Source: Bergeyella sp.
GTDB taxonomy: Bacteria; Bacteroidota; Bacteroidia; Flavobacteriales; Weeksellaceae
Assembly: GCA_030263285.1 (NCBI GenBank)
Contig: SZYB01000001.1
Span: 680,911-744,910, forward strand
Length of the DNA: 64,000 nucleotides
Direction of reading: 5' to 3'
Shown here: positions 1 through 9,073 of the stretch, one piece after another
Numbering within the stretch: position 1 is the first letter of the stretch
Layout of the letters: every line of letters starts with the position of its first letter
Made by a program: the position numbers and the translations under genes
The notes under the pieces: generated by a model
Seen by the model: only the letters and a program-made list of their open reading frames with translations
What the model was told of the DNA's origin: nothing
The model's database searches: none

Positions 1-1
1 C

Positions 2-784
2 AAGAAATACAATAAACTCTCGGATCACATAGGCTATTTGCCCAGTGTGATGATATCGCCTTATGACTACAACCTCATCTCTGACTCGGCAGAATCCAGA
101 AGAAGGTTTCTTGACTACATGATCTCGCAAACAGATCCGGAATATTTATACCACATTATCCAATACCAGAAAGTTTTACTGCAAAGAAACAGTCTCTTAA
201 AATACTTTGCAAAAAACAGAATATTTGATAAAGATTCTTTGTCCATATACGATGAGCCTATGAATACTTTTGGGCAAAAAATATTCGAAAAAAGAACTAT
301 TTTCACACAGCAACTCAGTCCCCTCGTACAGAAATTTTACAAGTGGATTTCTGAAGATAAGGAGAGTATTACGGTACAATATAAATCCCATCTTGCAGAA
401 AAAAATATGCACCAACTTTTGGAGGAATCACTGGCAAAAGATAAACTCCTTACCTTTACCACGAAAGGGATACATAAGGATGACATGAATTTTGAAATGA
501 ATAAGCATCCCATAAAAAAAACAGGATCTCAAGGGCAACAAAAATCCTTTCTTATTGCCCTAAAGCTGGCACAGATAAGCAAAATAAAGGATATCACCAG
601 AAAATCCCCCATTCTACTTCTGGATGACATCTTTGATAAACTGGATGATCTACGCGTAAGCAAACTGATACAACTGATAACCGAGCAAAATTTTGGTCAA
701 ATATTTATTACCGATACGCATAGAGAAAGAACAGAAAAATTGGTGAAAAGTATAAGCGAAAAAAGCGTTGTTTTTGAGCTTTAA
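2..784 (+). CDS. recF: DNA replication and repair protein RecF, 3' part
   Basis: RecF is an SMC-like ATPase that helps load RecA at single-strand gaps during recombinational repair. The reading frame is open from the first bases of the window, so the 5' end with the Walker A loop lies outside; about 260 residues remain. The visible part has the RecF block around 'RRRFLDYMISQTDPEYL', the ABC signature-like 'GSQGQQKSFLIAL' near the C-terminus, and the Walker B/D-loop 'PILLLDDIFDKLDD'. The protein ends 'TDTHRERTEKLVKS', a normal RecF end with a D-T-x-x-R element. A DciA-like gene follows after 26 bases, a pairing common in Bacteroidota, so the two are probably cotranscribed. Identification is firm; only the 5' end is missing. 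Confidence 0.93.
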   Translation, partial: KKYNKLSDHIGYLPSVMISPYDYNLISDSAESRRRFLDYMISQTDPEYLYHIIQYQKVLLQRNSLLKYFAKNRIFDKDSLSIYDEPMNTFGQKIFEKRTIFTQQLSPLVQKFYKWISEDKESITVQYKSHLAEKNMHQLLEESLAKDKLLTFTTKGIHKDDMNFEMNKHPIKKTGSQGQQKSFLIALKLAQISKIKDITRKSPILLLDDIFDKLDDLRVSKLIQLITEQNFGQIFITDTHRERTEKLVKSISEKSVVFEL

Positions 785-810
785 GGGAGAAAAATATCAT
801 TAATTCTCGC

Positions 811-1107
811 ATGAAAAAGCATAAAAAAAGAGAATATAATTCATCGGAGTTGATCAATATTTTGGCCAAAGTTTATGGCTTTGAAGACAAATTAAAAGCG
901 TTTGAGGTGAAGAGCTTTCTGGAAAACGAACTGGATCCTTCACTATTCTCAGAATTAGAAAAGGTAGAACTGAAAGAGGACATTCTCCTACTCAAGATAC
1001 AATCTCCCCTGATAAAACATGACATGAGGATGAAGAAATCATTTTTTCTCAAAAAAATTCAGGAAACATTCGGAAAAGAAAAAATAGCCGATCTCGTCAT
1101 TTTTTAG
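811..1107 (+). CDS. DUF721 / DciA-like protein
   Basis: A 98-residue protein of the DUF721 family. Members related to DciA load the replicative helicase DnaB in bacteria lacking DnaC; for short Bacteroidota members this role is inferred. The N-terminus is basic (MKKHKKREYNSSEL), followed by the compact fold ending in 'VELKEDILLLKIQSPLIKHDM' read as separate strands, then a final helix that packs a hydrophobic tail. It lies 26 bases behind recF in the same direction, as in many flavobacteria, consistent with a replication or repair role. The last 11 bases overlap the 3' end of the convergent gene on the other strand, so no terminator separates them. Confidence 0.8.
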   Translation: MKKHKKREYNSSELINILAKVYGFEDKLKAFEVKSFLENELDPSLFSELEKVELKEDILLLKIQSPLIKHDMRMKKSFFLKKIQETFGKEKIADLVIF

Positions 1108-3148
1108 ATACCGTTTCATCGATCATTTTGGCAGCCTTATCATCCAACTCAGAAGGAATAGGAACGAAAAAATGCAGCGGATGAGAAAAAAAATGCTTGA
1201 CGATCTCCCTCAGAATAAGTACAAATTCTGAGAAATCTATCTTTCTAGAACGCAGAGCCAGCACAATGGAGAGACCAAAACTTACAATGAAATTAAAAAA
1301 TCCAATAATAAAAACTGTAGCCAAACAAATGATAAAGAGATCAACAGGAATGTTAAACCCCTTTCCATAAAGCCCTAAAGCAAAGTTTCCTGAGGCAAAA
1401 GTAATATGCCGTATATCTATATCCAAACCCAAAAATTTGCCAATAGGACCCGTACTTCCCATGAATATACCAAACCACAAATTGGATATAATTCCCGGAT
1501 AATTGCGCGCATAATATCCTGCCAGAGCTTCCGATCTCTTCTCCCCTATCAGTTGATTAAAAAAAGGATTCTTGGCAATACGCAGAGGAATTTTATAATA
1601 TACTGTACTATTCCCGGCAAAACCTGCAATAATCCCGGAGAGAAATAAAAAAAAACCTGCAATACATGCATGAAAAACCGCTCTAGATCTAAAAGGATCA
1701 AGTTGCATTAAAAGATAATCAGCCTCTTGCGTCGCCAGATTGCTGTTGAGCAGTACATCCAGTCCGTAAATTACCAAAAGTGCCACAGGAAAAGCCCAAA
1801 GAACATTTCCTACAAACGATATAAATTGAGAGCGAAACAACTGAGAAACCACAGAGGCAAAAGAGGTGTAATTTTTAGAGGTATTTCTTCCGTAAGAAAG
1901 CACCTTTGCCATCGTTGCAGCTGTCATGGCAGGTTGCTTGGTGGCGAGGGTATATCCCATGAGGTAGATCATAATAAACCCCATGGCATAATTAAAAGAA
2001 TAGAGGAAAGCATGGGAAAACTCGCTACCCTCAGCATACGAATACAGCATCTTAAAAATACAGAGGAAACCTACAATCACCCCTCCAAAACTCGCTTTCC
2101 AAAACATTTTCACATAATCTTTTGCACTAGAAGTAATGTAATGAGAACCGGTCTCTGCAGTATGATTGGTGATGAGATGAGAGAGCAATCTCGTACTTTC
2201 ATCCGCAAACTCTCTTAGGTTATTTTTATGGGATTTATATTCCAGAATATTCAGAAAAAGCACCTGAGAATTGCGAGAAATATCTTCTTTGCCATCCGCT
2301 ACCAAAAGAGGCAAAATATCCTTTATACGTTGAAGCTGCTGTCGTATTTTAATAAGAGACTGATTAATTTTCCCGGAAATCCCGTACAGGCTAGAATTTT
2401 TAAAAGCCGTATTAACAAATTCCTGACAATGAGAAAGATAAATCTTTATTTGTATATAATTCTCGTTTTTGGAATGAATCTGAAAATTCTCATTTTTCCT
2501 AAACGCCTCGTTGATGTGATTGAGTTCTTCCTGAAGAGCCAAAAAAGGATTGTCAAATTTTCTGTATTCAGGAACCATTCTTACAACCTCTACCTCCATT
2601 GCGTTCCCTATTACCCGCCATGCCAGAATATTTAAAGAAAAAAGAATATCTCTTTTCACAGAAGCCTTTCCGGAAAAATAAGAAATACCCAAAAGATCAA
2701 AGAACCGGTAGAGGTCTTCCTGAGAAACTTCTCTAAAGTATTTAAAATTGGTCACCATTCTCAGCGAAACATTATCCATTACCGCCCAAACCGTATTTTC
2801 GTTTTCTACCGCAGGTAAAAATGTATCCAAAATGCGTTTTCTGAGTTCAGGAAAAAAAGCATTCTCAGAGAGTATATTGGCTTCTGTGAGCGAAAGGTTA
2901 AAGGATTTGTCCTTAAAGATATTGATAACATAATACCCAAAATTTTCCGCGACCTGCTTATGACTCTCCAGATAACCGAGTATAACTCCAAAATTCTCTA
3001 CCCGAAAGGACTTCAGTATTTCGGTTAAGGGCTCCAAAGAAGTGGTCTCATTCTGAAAAAGAAAATACCTTTCCAAAATGATTTTATAGCTTTCTTTTTT
3101 TAATTTCAAAATTCCCATAGCTTGAACAAAGATTCTATTTAAGAACAA
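1097..3148 (-). CDS. Membrane protein of the 'site-specific recombinase' (Gcr/SpecificRecomb) family
   Basis: A 683-residue protein matching the family called site-specific recombinase Gcr. The name is historical: no tyrosine or serine recombinase motif is visible, and the C-terminal half (about residues 345-650) holds several hydrophobic helices, for example 'GVIVGFLCIFKMLYSYA' and 'FIMIYLMGYTLATKQPAMTA', so it is an inner-membrane protein. The N-terminal 340 residues are soluble, helical and charged. It overlaps the end of mtgA by 14 bases on the same strand, so it is probably translated from the mtgA transcript. The real function is unknown; I assign the family only. The start is the Met at 3148. 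Confidence 0.75.
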   Translation of the reverse strand: MFLNRIFVQAMGILKLKKESYKIILERYFLFQNETTSLEPLTEILKSFRVENFGVILGYLESHKQVAENFGYYVINIFKDKSFNLSLTEANILSENAFFPELRKRILDTFLPAVENENTVWAVMDNVSLRMVTNFKYFREVSQEDLYRFFDLLGISYFSGKASVKRDILFSLNILAWRVIGNAMEVEVVRMVPEYRKFDNPFLALQEELNHINEAFRKNENFQIHSKNENYIQIKIYLSHCQEFVNTAFKNSSLYGISGKINQSLIKIRQQLQRIKDILPLLVADGKEDISRNSQVLFLNILEYKSHKNNLREFADESTRLLSHLITNHTAETGSHYITSSAKDYVKMFWKASFGGVIVGFLCIFKMLYSYAEGSEFSHAFLYSFNYAMGFIMIYLMGYTLATKQPAMTAATMAKVLSYGRNTSKNYTSFASVVSQLFRSQFISFVGNVLWAFPVALLVIYGLDVLLNSNLATQEADYLLMQLDPFRSRAVFHACIAGFFLFLSGIIAGFAGNSTVYYKIPLRIAKNPFFNQLIGEKRSEALAGYYARNYPGIISNLWFGIFMGSTGPIGKFLGLDIDIRHITFASGNFALGLYGKGFNIPVDLFIICLATVFIIGFFNFIVSFGLSIVLALRSRKIDFSEFVLILREIVKHFFSHPLHFFVPIPSELDDKAAKMIDETVSKK

Positions 3149-3779
3149 TATTTTTCATCTGTTTCATTATCCACCGGTGTTTCTTCTTGAGATAGGCAGA
3201 GGGTCTCCTGGGATCGTACTTCTGAGGATTGGGAAGCACGGCGGCTATCCAAGCCGCCTCACTGTCACTGAGATTCTTGGCTGATTTTCCAAAATAATAC
3301 CGGGAAGCCGCCTCTACACCAAATACCCCTTGTCCCATTTCTACACAATTAAGATACCGATCCAGAATAATTTTTTTGGTCCAAACAGCTTCTATCATAA
3401 AGGTAAAAATGAGTTCCAGACCTTTCCTAAACCAAGACCTCTCCTGCCAAAGAAAAATATTTTTTGCCGTCTGCTGAGAGATCGTACTCGCTCCCCTGGT
3501 GATTTTTCTCTTTCTATTTTGTTCGATAGCTTTTTTTATCTCTTTAAAATCAAAACCGTTATGAGAAAAAAATTTTTGATCTTCCGATGCCAAAATGGCT
3601 TTCTTTATAGCATCACCCATATCATCATAAGAAATATAATTCCGATCCAGCTTTTTATATTTTAGAAAACCCTGTATCTGGGTAATGGTAACAGGCGGAT
3701 TATAAAACCGACCTAAAAAAATAAAAAGCAGATGGAACAGAACAAGTAAATAAAGAACCCTTTTTATGAGTTTCCACAT
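3135..3779 (-). CDS. mtgA: Monofunctional peptidoglycan glycosyltransferase
   Basis: Polymerises lipid II into glycan strands at the outer face of the inner membrane. The 214-residue protein has one N-terminal membrane anchor (VLYLLVLFHLLFIFLGRF) and a GT51 domain. Visible GT51 motifs are 'ASEDQKFFSHNGFDF' with the catalytic Glu, 'RGASTISQQTAKNIFL' and 'RYLNCVEMGQGVFGVEAA'. There is no transpeptidase domain, and the length is normal for MtgA. A perfect Bacteroidota -7 element lies about 30 bases upstream, and the recombinase-family gene overlaps its 3' end, giving a two-gene operon. Confidence 0.93.
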   Translation of the reverse strand: MWKLIKRVLYLLVLFHLLFIFLGRFYNPPVTITQIQGFLKYKKLDRNYISYDDMGDAIKKAILASEDQKFFSHNGFDFKEIKKAIEQNRKRKITRGASTISQQTAKNIFLWQERSWFRKGLELIFTFMIEAVWTKKIILDRYLNCVEMGQGVFGVEAASRYYFGKSAKNLSDSEAAWIAAVLPNPQKYDPRRPSAYLKKKHRWIMKQMKNIVLK

Positions 3780-3807
3780 CCTACAAAATTATTACAAAGC
3801 ACAAGAG

Positions 3808-3815
3808 CAAAGATA
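3808..3815 (-). promoter_or_regulatory. -7 promoter element for mtgA
   Basis: On the minus strand the sequence reads TATCTTTG, a perfect match to the Bacteroidota -7 consensus TAnnTTTG. It would give a 5' leader of roughly 25 bases before the mtgA start. No clear -33 TTTG partner is visible. Confidence 0.55.
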
Positions 3816-3982
3816 CATCTTTGATAAAATTGTGAGAAGCAGCTGGAACGGACAAAATGTTATTACCGTTTAGGTTATTGAGTCAGGCTTATCCTAGCGT
3901 TATCTTTCACAGGAAATAACAAAAAATAATATGTAGCCAAAAGAAATGAGCCTTCATTATTCAAATAAGATAATTTTATGAC

Positions 3983-3990
3983 TATATTTG
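3983..3990 (+). promoter_or_regulatory. -7 promoter element for tRNA-Arg
   Basis: TATATTTG, a perfect TAnnTTTG match, ends 14 bases before the 5' end of the tRNA, which would give a leader of about 10 bases. The spacing closely parallels that seen for tRNA-His at the other end of the window. Confidence 0.65.
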
Positions 3991-4004
3991 CGGCCGTAGG
4001 AAAC

Positions 4005-4081
4005 GGACGCGTAGCTCAATTGGATAGAGTGCCAGATTACGGCTCTGGAGGTTGAGGGTTCGACTCCTTCCGCGTTCACCA
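4005..4081 (+). tRNA. tRNA-Arg (anticodon ACG)
   Basis: A complete cloverleaf. The acceptor GGACGCG pairs with CGCGTTC (one G-T pair). The anticodon stem CCAGA/TCTGG encloses the loop TTACGGC, giving anticodon ACG. The T arm is GAGGG/CCTTC around TTCGACT. A discriminator and an encoded CCA end the gene at 4081. An ACG anticodon implies A-to-I editing by TadA to read CGU, CGC and CGA. Confidence 0.96.
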
Positions 4082-4120
4082 CTAAAGCCTTTGAAATCAT
4101 GGATTATGAAGGCTTTTGGT
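4078..4120 (+). terminator. Probable terminator behind tRNA-Arg
   Basis: AAAGCCTT at 4084-4091 pairs with AAGGCTTT at 4109-4116, and the flanking ACCA/TGGT can extend the stem. The loop is long (17 bases) and the T-run is only four bases, so termination is plausible rather than certain. Confidence 0.4.
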
Positions 4121-4156
4121 GTTCTTCTGTAGATTTCTTTTACAAAAAAATAAGCA

Positions 4157-4855
4157 ATGTCCCTGGAAATCATCAATTTTTCAAAGAAATACGGTTCTCA
4201 AACCGTCCTGGATAGGATCAATATAAGTATAAAAAAAATGGAAATCATCGGTCTTTTGGGTCCCAACGGAGCGGGAAAATCTACACTTATGAAATCTGTT
4301 GTGGGAATTCTGAAAACAGAAAAAGGAAAAATATTTTTGGAAGGAGAAGATATCTCAACCCATCCTATTTCTTCAAAAAAAAAAATAGGGTTTTTGGCAG
4401 AAAACAATCCTCTTTATGAAGAAATGTACGTAAGGGAATATCTGGATTATGTCACCAGCTTACACGGTACGGATAAAAATAGGATCCACATAGTGATAGA
4501 TCAGGTAGGACTGTCCGAAGAAAAAAACAAAAAAATAAAAGAACTGTCCAAAGGCTATAAGCAGAGATTGGGCATTGCGCAAGCTATAATACATGAGCCC
4601 AATGTACTTATTCTGGACGAACCCACAACGGGTCTGGATCCCAACCAGATAATAGAGATAAGGAGTTTAATAAAAAAGACAGGAGAGGAAAAAATCGTCA
4701 TTCTTTCCACTCACCTCATGCAAGAGGTGGAGGCGGTTTGTTCCAGAGTGATCCTTATCGATAAAGGAAAAATGATTTCTGATGCCCCCGTGGAAAACTT
4801 GAAAAAAGAATTCGGTTCTCTGGAAACTGCTTTCCATCATTTTACCACTTCTTAG
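4157..4855 (+). CDS. ABC transporter ATP-binding protein, GldA-like
   Basis: A 232-residue cytoplasmic ATPase subunit. Walker A is 'GLLGPNGAGKSTLM' (about residues 33-46), the Q-loop region includes 'GFLAENNPLYEEMYVREYL', the signature is 'LSKGYKQRLGIAQA', Walker B 'NVLILDEPTTGLDPNQ', and the switch His is in 'ILSTHLMQEVEAVCSR'. The 'ENNPLYEEMYVREYL' and 'DEPTTGLDPNQ' segments are typical of GldA, the ATPase of the gliding-associated GldAFG transporter. GldA is usually near 300 residues; here the segment between 'VENLKKEF' and the terminal 'SLETAFHHFTTS' is about 65 residues shorter. No permease gene (gldF, gldG) is adjacent, so partner and substrate are unknown and I give no symbol. Confidence 0.8.
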   Translation: MSLEIINFSKKYGSQTVLDRINISIKKMEIIGLLGPNGAGKSTLMKSVVGILKTEKGKIFLEGEDISTHPISSKKKIGFLAENNPLYEEMYVREYLDYVTSLHGTDKNRIHIVIDQVGLSEEKNKKIKELSKGYKQRLGIAQAIIHEPNVLILDEPTTGLDPNQIIEIRSLIKKTGEEKIVILSTHLMQEVEAVCSRVILIDKGKMISDAPVENLKKEFGSLETAFHHFTTS

Positions 4856-5101
4856 AAAGTGTCTTTGTAACGTTTAGAATGCAGAAAAGAGGCAAAATAA
4901 GCCCTCAAGCCCATCGCCACACTCCAATAAAAACATAATATTTTTATATTAATCATATCTTATTGTGTTTTTGTGATAAAAAAGACTTACCTTGCAGGCA
5001 AGAATAAAGTTCTGGAGAGAATGTACCACTTGAGTTCTTCAAATGCCGTTTTTCGATTTATTACTTTATTCGACAATTATCAATTTTTTATTTTTTTTGT
5101 A

Positions 5102-5398
5102 ATGAACATTTTTATTTCAAATCTTAACTATAATACAGTTGAGTCGGAGCTACAGGCTCTGTTTGAAAATTATGGAGAAGTAGACTCCGTAAAAATTATC
5201 TTAGATCGAGAAACAGGCAGAAGTAGAGGATTCGGTTTTGTAGAGATGTCTGATAATGATGAAGCACTAAAGGCAATTGGAGAACTTAACCAGAGAGAAT
5301 TTAAAACCAAGGTTTTAAATGTATCTGAAGCTCGCCCGAGAGAGCAGCGACCACAAGGAGATAATTACCGAAGAGGAGGATACCGAAACGGATATTAA
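5102..5398 (+). CDS. RRM-domain RNA-binding protein
   Basis: A 98-residue protein with one RNA recognition motif. RNP2 is at the N-terminus (MNIFISNLNY) and RNP1 is 'GRSRGFGFVEM' near residue 40. The tail is short and rich in Arg, Gly and Tyr (NYRRGGYRNGY). Small RRM proteins of this form are abundant in Bacteroidota and are proposed post-transcriptional regulators; targets here are unknown. An in-frame upstream extension of 43 codons exists, but RRM proteins start directly with the first beta strand, so I place the start at 5102. It is a single-gene unit closed by a strong terminator. Confidence 0.9.
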   Translation: MNIFISNLNYNTVESELQALFENYGEVDSVKIILDRETGRSRGFGFVEMSDNDEALKAIGELNQREFKTKVLNVSEARPREQRPQGDNYRRGGYRNGY

Positions 5399-5403
5399 CA
5401 AAG

Positions 5404-5428
5404 AAAACCCTGTTCGCAGGGTTTTTTT
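5404..5428 (+). terminator. Rho-independent terminator after the RRM gene
   Basis: AACCCTG and CAGGGTT form a seven-pair stem around a TTCG tetraloop, followed directly by a run of T. It starts seven bases after the stop codon of the RRM gene. Confidence 0.9.
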
Positions 5429-5917
5429 AATGAGTTTTTAGCCCTACCTCCGGGGATTCTATGAAGAGATAAAAAGGCATTATTTAGTGAAAAATAATAG
5501 ACCTCATGAATTAAAACCCGTAAGGAGATAAAAATAAATCTTAAATCAGATTTTAATACCCGGGGAACCCACCAAAAACAAAAGCAGCATACCCAACCTG
5601 TCATCACTATTGATGAATCCCGATAAAAGGATAGGATAAGAGAAAAACAGAATTTTTGGTATTCTCAATTTTATTCCATAGAAAACAATACCAGCGCTAC
5701 AGTAACAATTCTCAATACTATATTAAAAACGGCAGAAGCCTATGTTATATAGGATCAATATCAAGTAGCAATTCAGAAAAACATGCTTCAGATATACTAT
5801 TTTGGTAAATGAACCTATAAACTAAAAAAGTCTTTTGAAATCGGCTGCTTTCATTACTTTGTTTGGTGTTTGTTATAAACACTGAAAATAGTCTATCGGT
5901 ACGACGAAAACTTTTGA
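5429..5917 (+). other. Gap between convergent genes, nothing recognised
   Basis: About 490 AT-rich bases between the RRM terminator and the 3' end of the RND pump gene. I read both strands and found no start-to-stop frame resembling a protein I know, no structured RNA and no repeat. It may be old gene debris. Confidence 0.5.
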
Positions 5918-8900
5918 TTACGAATCATGAGAAACTTTGTTGTAGTCTTCCCGCATCAGTGCATCATAATCCTTCTTATAGACTCCCAGAAATCTTTCTT
6001 CAAAACCCACCATGATTGCATACACCACGGGGACTATTACCAAAGTAAGAAGCAAAGAAGAGATAAGCCCACCGATAATTACAATAGCCAAACCCTGATT
6101 CATGGATGAAGCTTCTCCACTCGCCATGGCAATGGGAATCATACCAAAAACCATGGCTACGGTAGTCATAAGAATAGGTCTTAGTCTAGAGTGATTGGCC
6201 TGTATAAGGGCATCAAAAGTGCTCTCTCCTTCCTTTTTTCTTTGGTTGGCATAATCCACCAAGAGAATAGCATTTTTGGCCACTAATCCCACAAGCATGA
6301 TCATACCGAGAATCGTAAATATATTTAAACTTTTATCCGTAAGAGCAAGTCCCCAAAAGGCACCAATAAATGATAGAGGAATAGAAAACATGACAACAAA
6401 AGGTCTCAAAAAGTCATCATAAAGAATTACCATAATCATATAAACCAAAATCAATGCAGCGAGTAAAGCCACACCGAGAGTACCAAATCCTTCTTCCTGA
6501 TTACTGAGATTACCGCTCCATTCCCACTCTACTCCCGCAGGCTTCTTGATTTTCTCAAGTTTTTTTGTCCATTCGCCGGCTACTTCTCCTGCAGTTTTGC
6601 CGACAGTCTGAGACTTAACCGTAACAGACGGTGATCTGTTGGTCCGTTCAAGAACAGAAGCACCGGAGCTGTATTTAACCTCCGCAAACTGAGACAATTT
6701 TATTTCCTGACCACTTGCATTGAGAAAAGCTACATTTCTTACATCATCAATATCTGCTCTAAATGCATCATCCAAAATAATATTGATATCGTACTCTCGA
6801 TTCCCCGTACGGAATTTGCTGTCCGTGTTCCCACTAAAAGCCGTTCTCAGAGTTTGTCCTACGATAGCTACGTTAAGACCAAGAGAAGTCATCCTATCCC
6901 TATCTACAGAAATAGAAATTTCTGGACTTCCGTCCTTTACACTTAGGTCTACTTGGTTTGAACCTTCTACAGACTTCAGCAATCTCTCAGCCTCTTTTGC
7001 ATACTTCATCGCATCCTCCAAACTATTGCCCGTCACTACCATTTGTATGGCCGCCTCTTCTGCCCCCATAATCCCTATAGGAATGGTGTTAATCTTTACA
7101 CCTATGAGCTCTTTTTCCAAACTGCGTTTTAGCTTGGCTGCAAATACTTTGGCAGTCTCTTTTCTTTTAGACTTATCTATGAGTTCCACACTGATCTCCG
7201 ACTTATATGCTGTAGATTGAGTGGCAACCATCCCACTGCTTGTTTGTCCCACGCTAGCGATAGTAGACTCTACTTCTGGGTATTTTGTAATAAAGCGTTC
7301 AGCTTTTTGGGTGGCAAAATTGGTTTGCTCCAGAGATGCATCTTTATTGAGTTCTAATTGTACCATGAACTTTCCTCTATCCGATGCCGGAAAAAAATCA
7401 CTTCCTATAAAGCCCAACCTAACAAGTAAAAAGGAAGAGAGAAACAAAATTAATGCGACGATTAAAGTGACAAACTTATTCTTCAGACACCACAGAAGAA
7501 GATCGCTTATCCACAGAGTAAAACGATCTAACAAATGTTCAAAACCAAAAATTATTTTTCCTATAAAAGAATCTTTGCTGATCGGCTCCAGTTTTCCGAA
7601 TCTGGAATACAGCCAGGGAACTGCGGTAAAGGAAACAAGGAGAGAAAACAGCGTGGAAATAATAACCACCACACAGAACTGCTTGATAATATTGGCTACC
7701 AGTCCCGTACTTATAGCAATGGGGAGAAACACCACTACGATCACCATCGTGATGGCCGTCACGGTAAACCCTATTTCCGAAGCTCCATCATAAGCGGCCC
7801 TTACTTTACCTTTTCCCATCTCCAGGTGTCTGTGCATATTTTCTATAACCACTATAGCATCGTCCACCAAAATACCAACGACCAGAGAAAGCGCCAGAAG
7901 ACTCATCAGGTTTAAACTAAAACCAAATACAAGTATCCCGATAAAAGTTGCGATAAGTGAGGATGGGATGGATACCATCACAATGAGTGCATTTCTAAGG
8001 CTATGCAAGAAAAAAAGCATCACAAAAGCTACCAAAAGCACTGCTAAAAACAAATCGTGAATTACTGCGTCTGCTGCCTCCAGAGTAAATATACTACTGT
8101 CATCTGCCAGATTAAATAAAACATGATCTGAAGAAAATTGTTTTTCCAGATCTTTTATTTTTACTTTCACCCCCTTACTCACCTCTACTGCATTGGCATC
8201 AGACTGTTTTTGTATTTGCAGTAAGAGCGTACTTTTTTGATCTATTCTGGCAATTTTTTCTACCTCTTTCTCGGTGTCCTGCACATCTGCGACATCCGAT
8301 AGTTTTATGTTTACGCCATTTTTTGAAGCAAGGGTCAAATTTCTTAATTGTCCTACAGAAGAGATATTTCCGGAAAGACGGATAAGCGTGGTGTTGTCCC
8401 TTGTCTTCAGGTTTCCTGTAGGAAAATCCATATTGGAGCTCGCAATGATCTGTTGTACCTGCGGAATCGAAAGTCCGTACGCCATTACTTTATTGGGATC
8501 CAGACTTACCCTAATTTCTCTCTCCTGCCCTCCGATAACGCTCACAGAAGCCACTCCATGAATTCTGGAAAATGTGGGTTTTATCTTTTGGTCTACTACG
8601 TCATAGAGCTGAGTTTCGGAGAGACCAGCCGTGACGCCGATGGTTATAATAGGTAGGTCTGATAAAGAAAATTTGGACAAAGAAGGCTCCTTAGCATCTG
8701 TAGGCAAATCGGAACGTATAGCATTTATTCTTCTCTGTGCATCATTAAGCGCATAATCTATATCTGCCTGACTGTCAAATTCTATAATTACAACAGACAA
8801 ACTCTCATAAGATCGGGACTGTATCTTTTTTATATTCTCCAGAGAAGATACTGCATCCTCCACCTTTTTTGTGAGGGTATTTTCTACTTCCGCAGGAGAT

Positions 8901-9061
8901 GCGCCAGGATACACGGTGGAAACCGTAAGTACTTTAGAATCTATTTTAGGAATAAGCTCATAGCTCAAATTACTGTAACTGTAAAGCCCACCAATAATGA
9001 GCAAAGATAGCAACACGATAATAAGGCTAGGCCTCTTAATGGATATTTCGGCTAACTTCAT
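5918..9061 (-). CDS. RND efflux transporter, AcrB/HAE1 type
   Basis: The inner-membrane pump of a tripartite proton-driven exporter. The 1047 residues match the normal AcrB length and order: TM1 at the N-terminus (PSLIIVLLSLLIIGGLYSY), a periplasmic porter domain, a TM2-6 block with the proton-relay acidic pair in 'VVGILVDDAIVVIENMH' (about residues 400-416), a second periplasmic half, then the C-terminal TM block with 'MIMLVGLVAKNAILLVDYA'. It is the last gene of an operon with the TolC-type and adaptor genes (gap of 12 bases to the adaptor). The substrate cannot be read from sequence; the HAE1 class usually exports hydrophobic or amphiphilic drugs and bile-like compounds. Confidence 0.95.
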   Translation of the reverse strand: MKLAEISIKRPSLIIVLLSLLIIGGLYSYSNLSYELIPKIDSKVLTVSTVYPGASPAEVENTLTKKVEDAVSSLENIKKIQSRSYESLSVVIIEFDSQADIDYALNDAQRRINAIRSDLPTDAKEPSLSKFSLSDLPIITIGVTAGLSETQLYDVVDQKIKPTFSRIHGVASVSVIGGQEREIRVSLDPNKVMAYGLSIPQVQQIIASSNMDFPTGNLKTRDNTTLIRLSGNISSVGQLRNLTLASKNGVNIKLSDVADVQDTEKEVEKIARIDQKSTLLLQIQKQSDANAVEVSKGVKVKIKDLEKQFSSDHVLFNLADDSSIFTLEAADAVIHDLFLAVLLVAFVMLFFLHSLRNALIVMVSIPSSLIATFIGILVFGFSLNLMSLLALSLVVGILVDDAIVVIENMHRHLEMGKGKVRAAYDGASEIGFTVTAITMVIVVVFLPIAISTGLVANIIKQFCVVVIISTLFSLLVSFTAVPWLYSRFGKLEPISKDSFIGKIIFGFEHLLDRFTLWISDLLLWCLKNKFVTLIVALILFLSSFLLVRLGFIGSDFFPASDRGKFMVQLELNKDASLEQTNFATQKAERFITKYPEVESTIASVGQTSSGMVATQSTAYKSEISVELIDKSKRKETAKVFAAKLKRSLEKELIGVKINTIPIGIMGAEEAAIQMVVTGNSLEDAMKYAKEAERLLKSVEGSNQVDLSVKDGSPEISISVDRDRMTSLGLNVAIVGQTLRTAFSGNTDSKFRTGNREYDINIILDDAFRADIDDVRNVAFLNASGQEIKLSQFAEVKYSSGASVLERTNRSPSVTVKSQTVGKTAGEVAGEWTKKLEKIKKPAGVEWEWSGNLSNQEEGFGTLGVALLAALILVYMIMVILYDDFLRPFVVMFSIPLSFIGAFWGLALTDKSLNIFTILGMIMLVGLVAKNAILLVDYANQRKKEGESTFDALIQANHSRLRPILMTTVAMVFGMIPIAMASGEASSMNQGLAIVIIGGLISSLLLTLVIVPVVYAIMVGFEERFLGVYKKDYDALMREDYNKVSHDS

Positions 9062-9073
9062 GGAGACTTTACT

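Noticed and set aside
1727-2218. A 163-codon plus-strand frame inside the recombinase-family gene
   Set aside because: It is antisense to a full-length protein of clear family and has a basic, Arg/His-rich composition typical of shadow frames.
5395-5607. A 70-codon minus-strand frame overlapping the RRM terminator
   Set aside because: It runs through the terminator hairpin and has a Cys/Trp-rich, non-protein-like start.
7508-7516. A perfect DnaA box (TTATCCACA)
   Set aside because: It is single, lies inside the RND pump coding region and has no companion boxes or AT-rich unwinding element; chance occurrence is enough.
7221-7793. A 190-codon plus-strand frame inside the RND pump gene
   Set aside because: Antisense shadow of conserved transmembrane and porter sequence.
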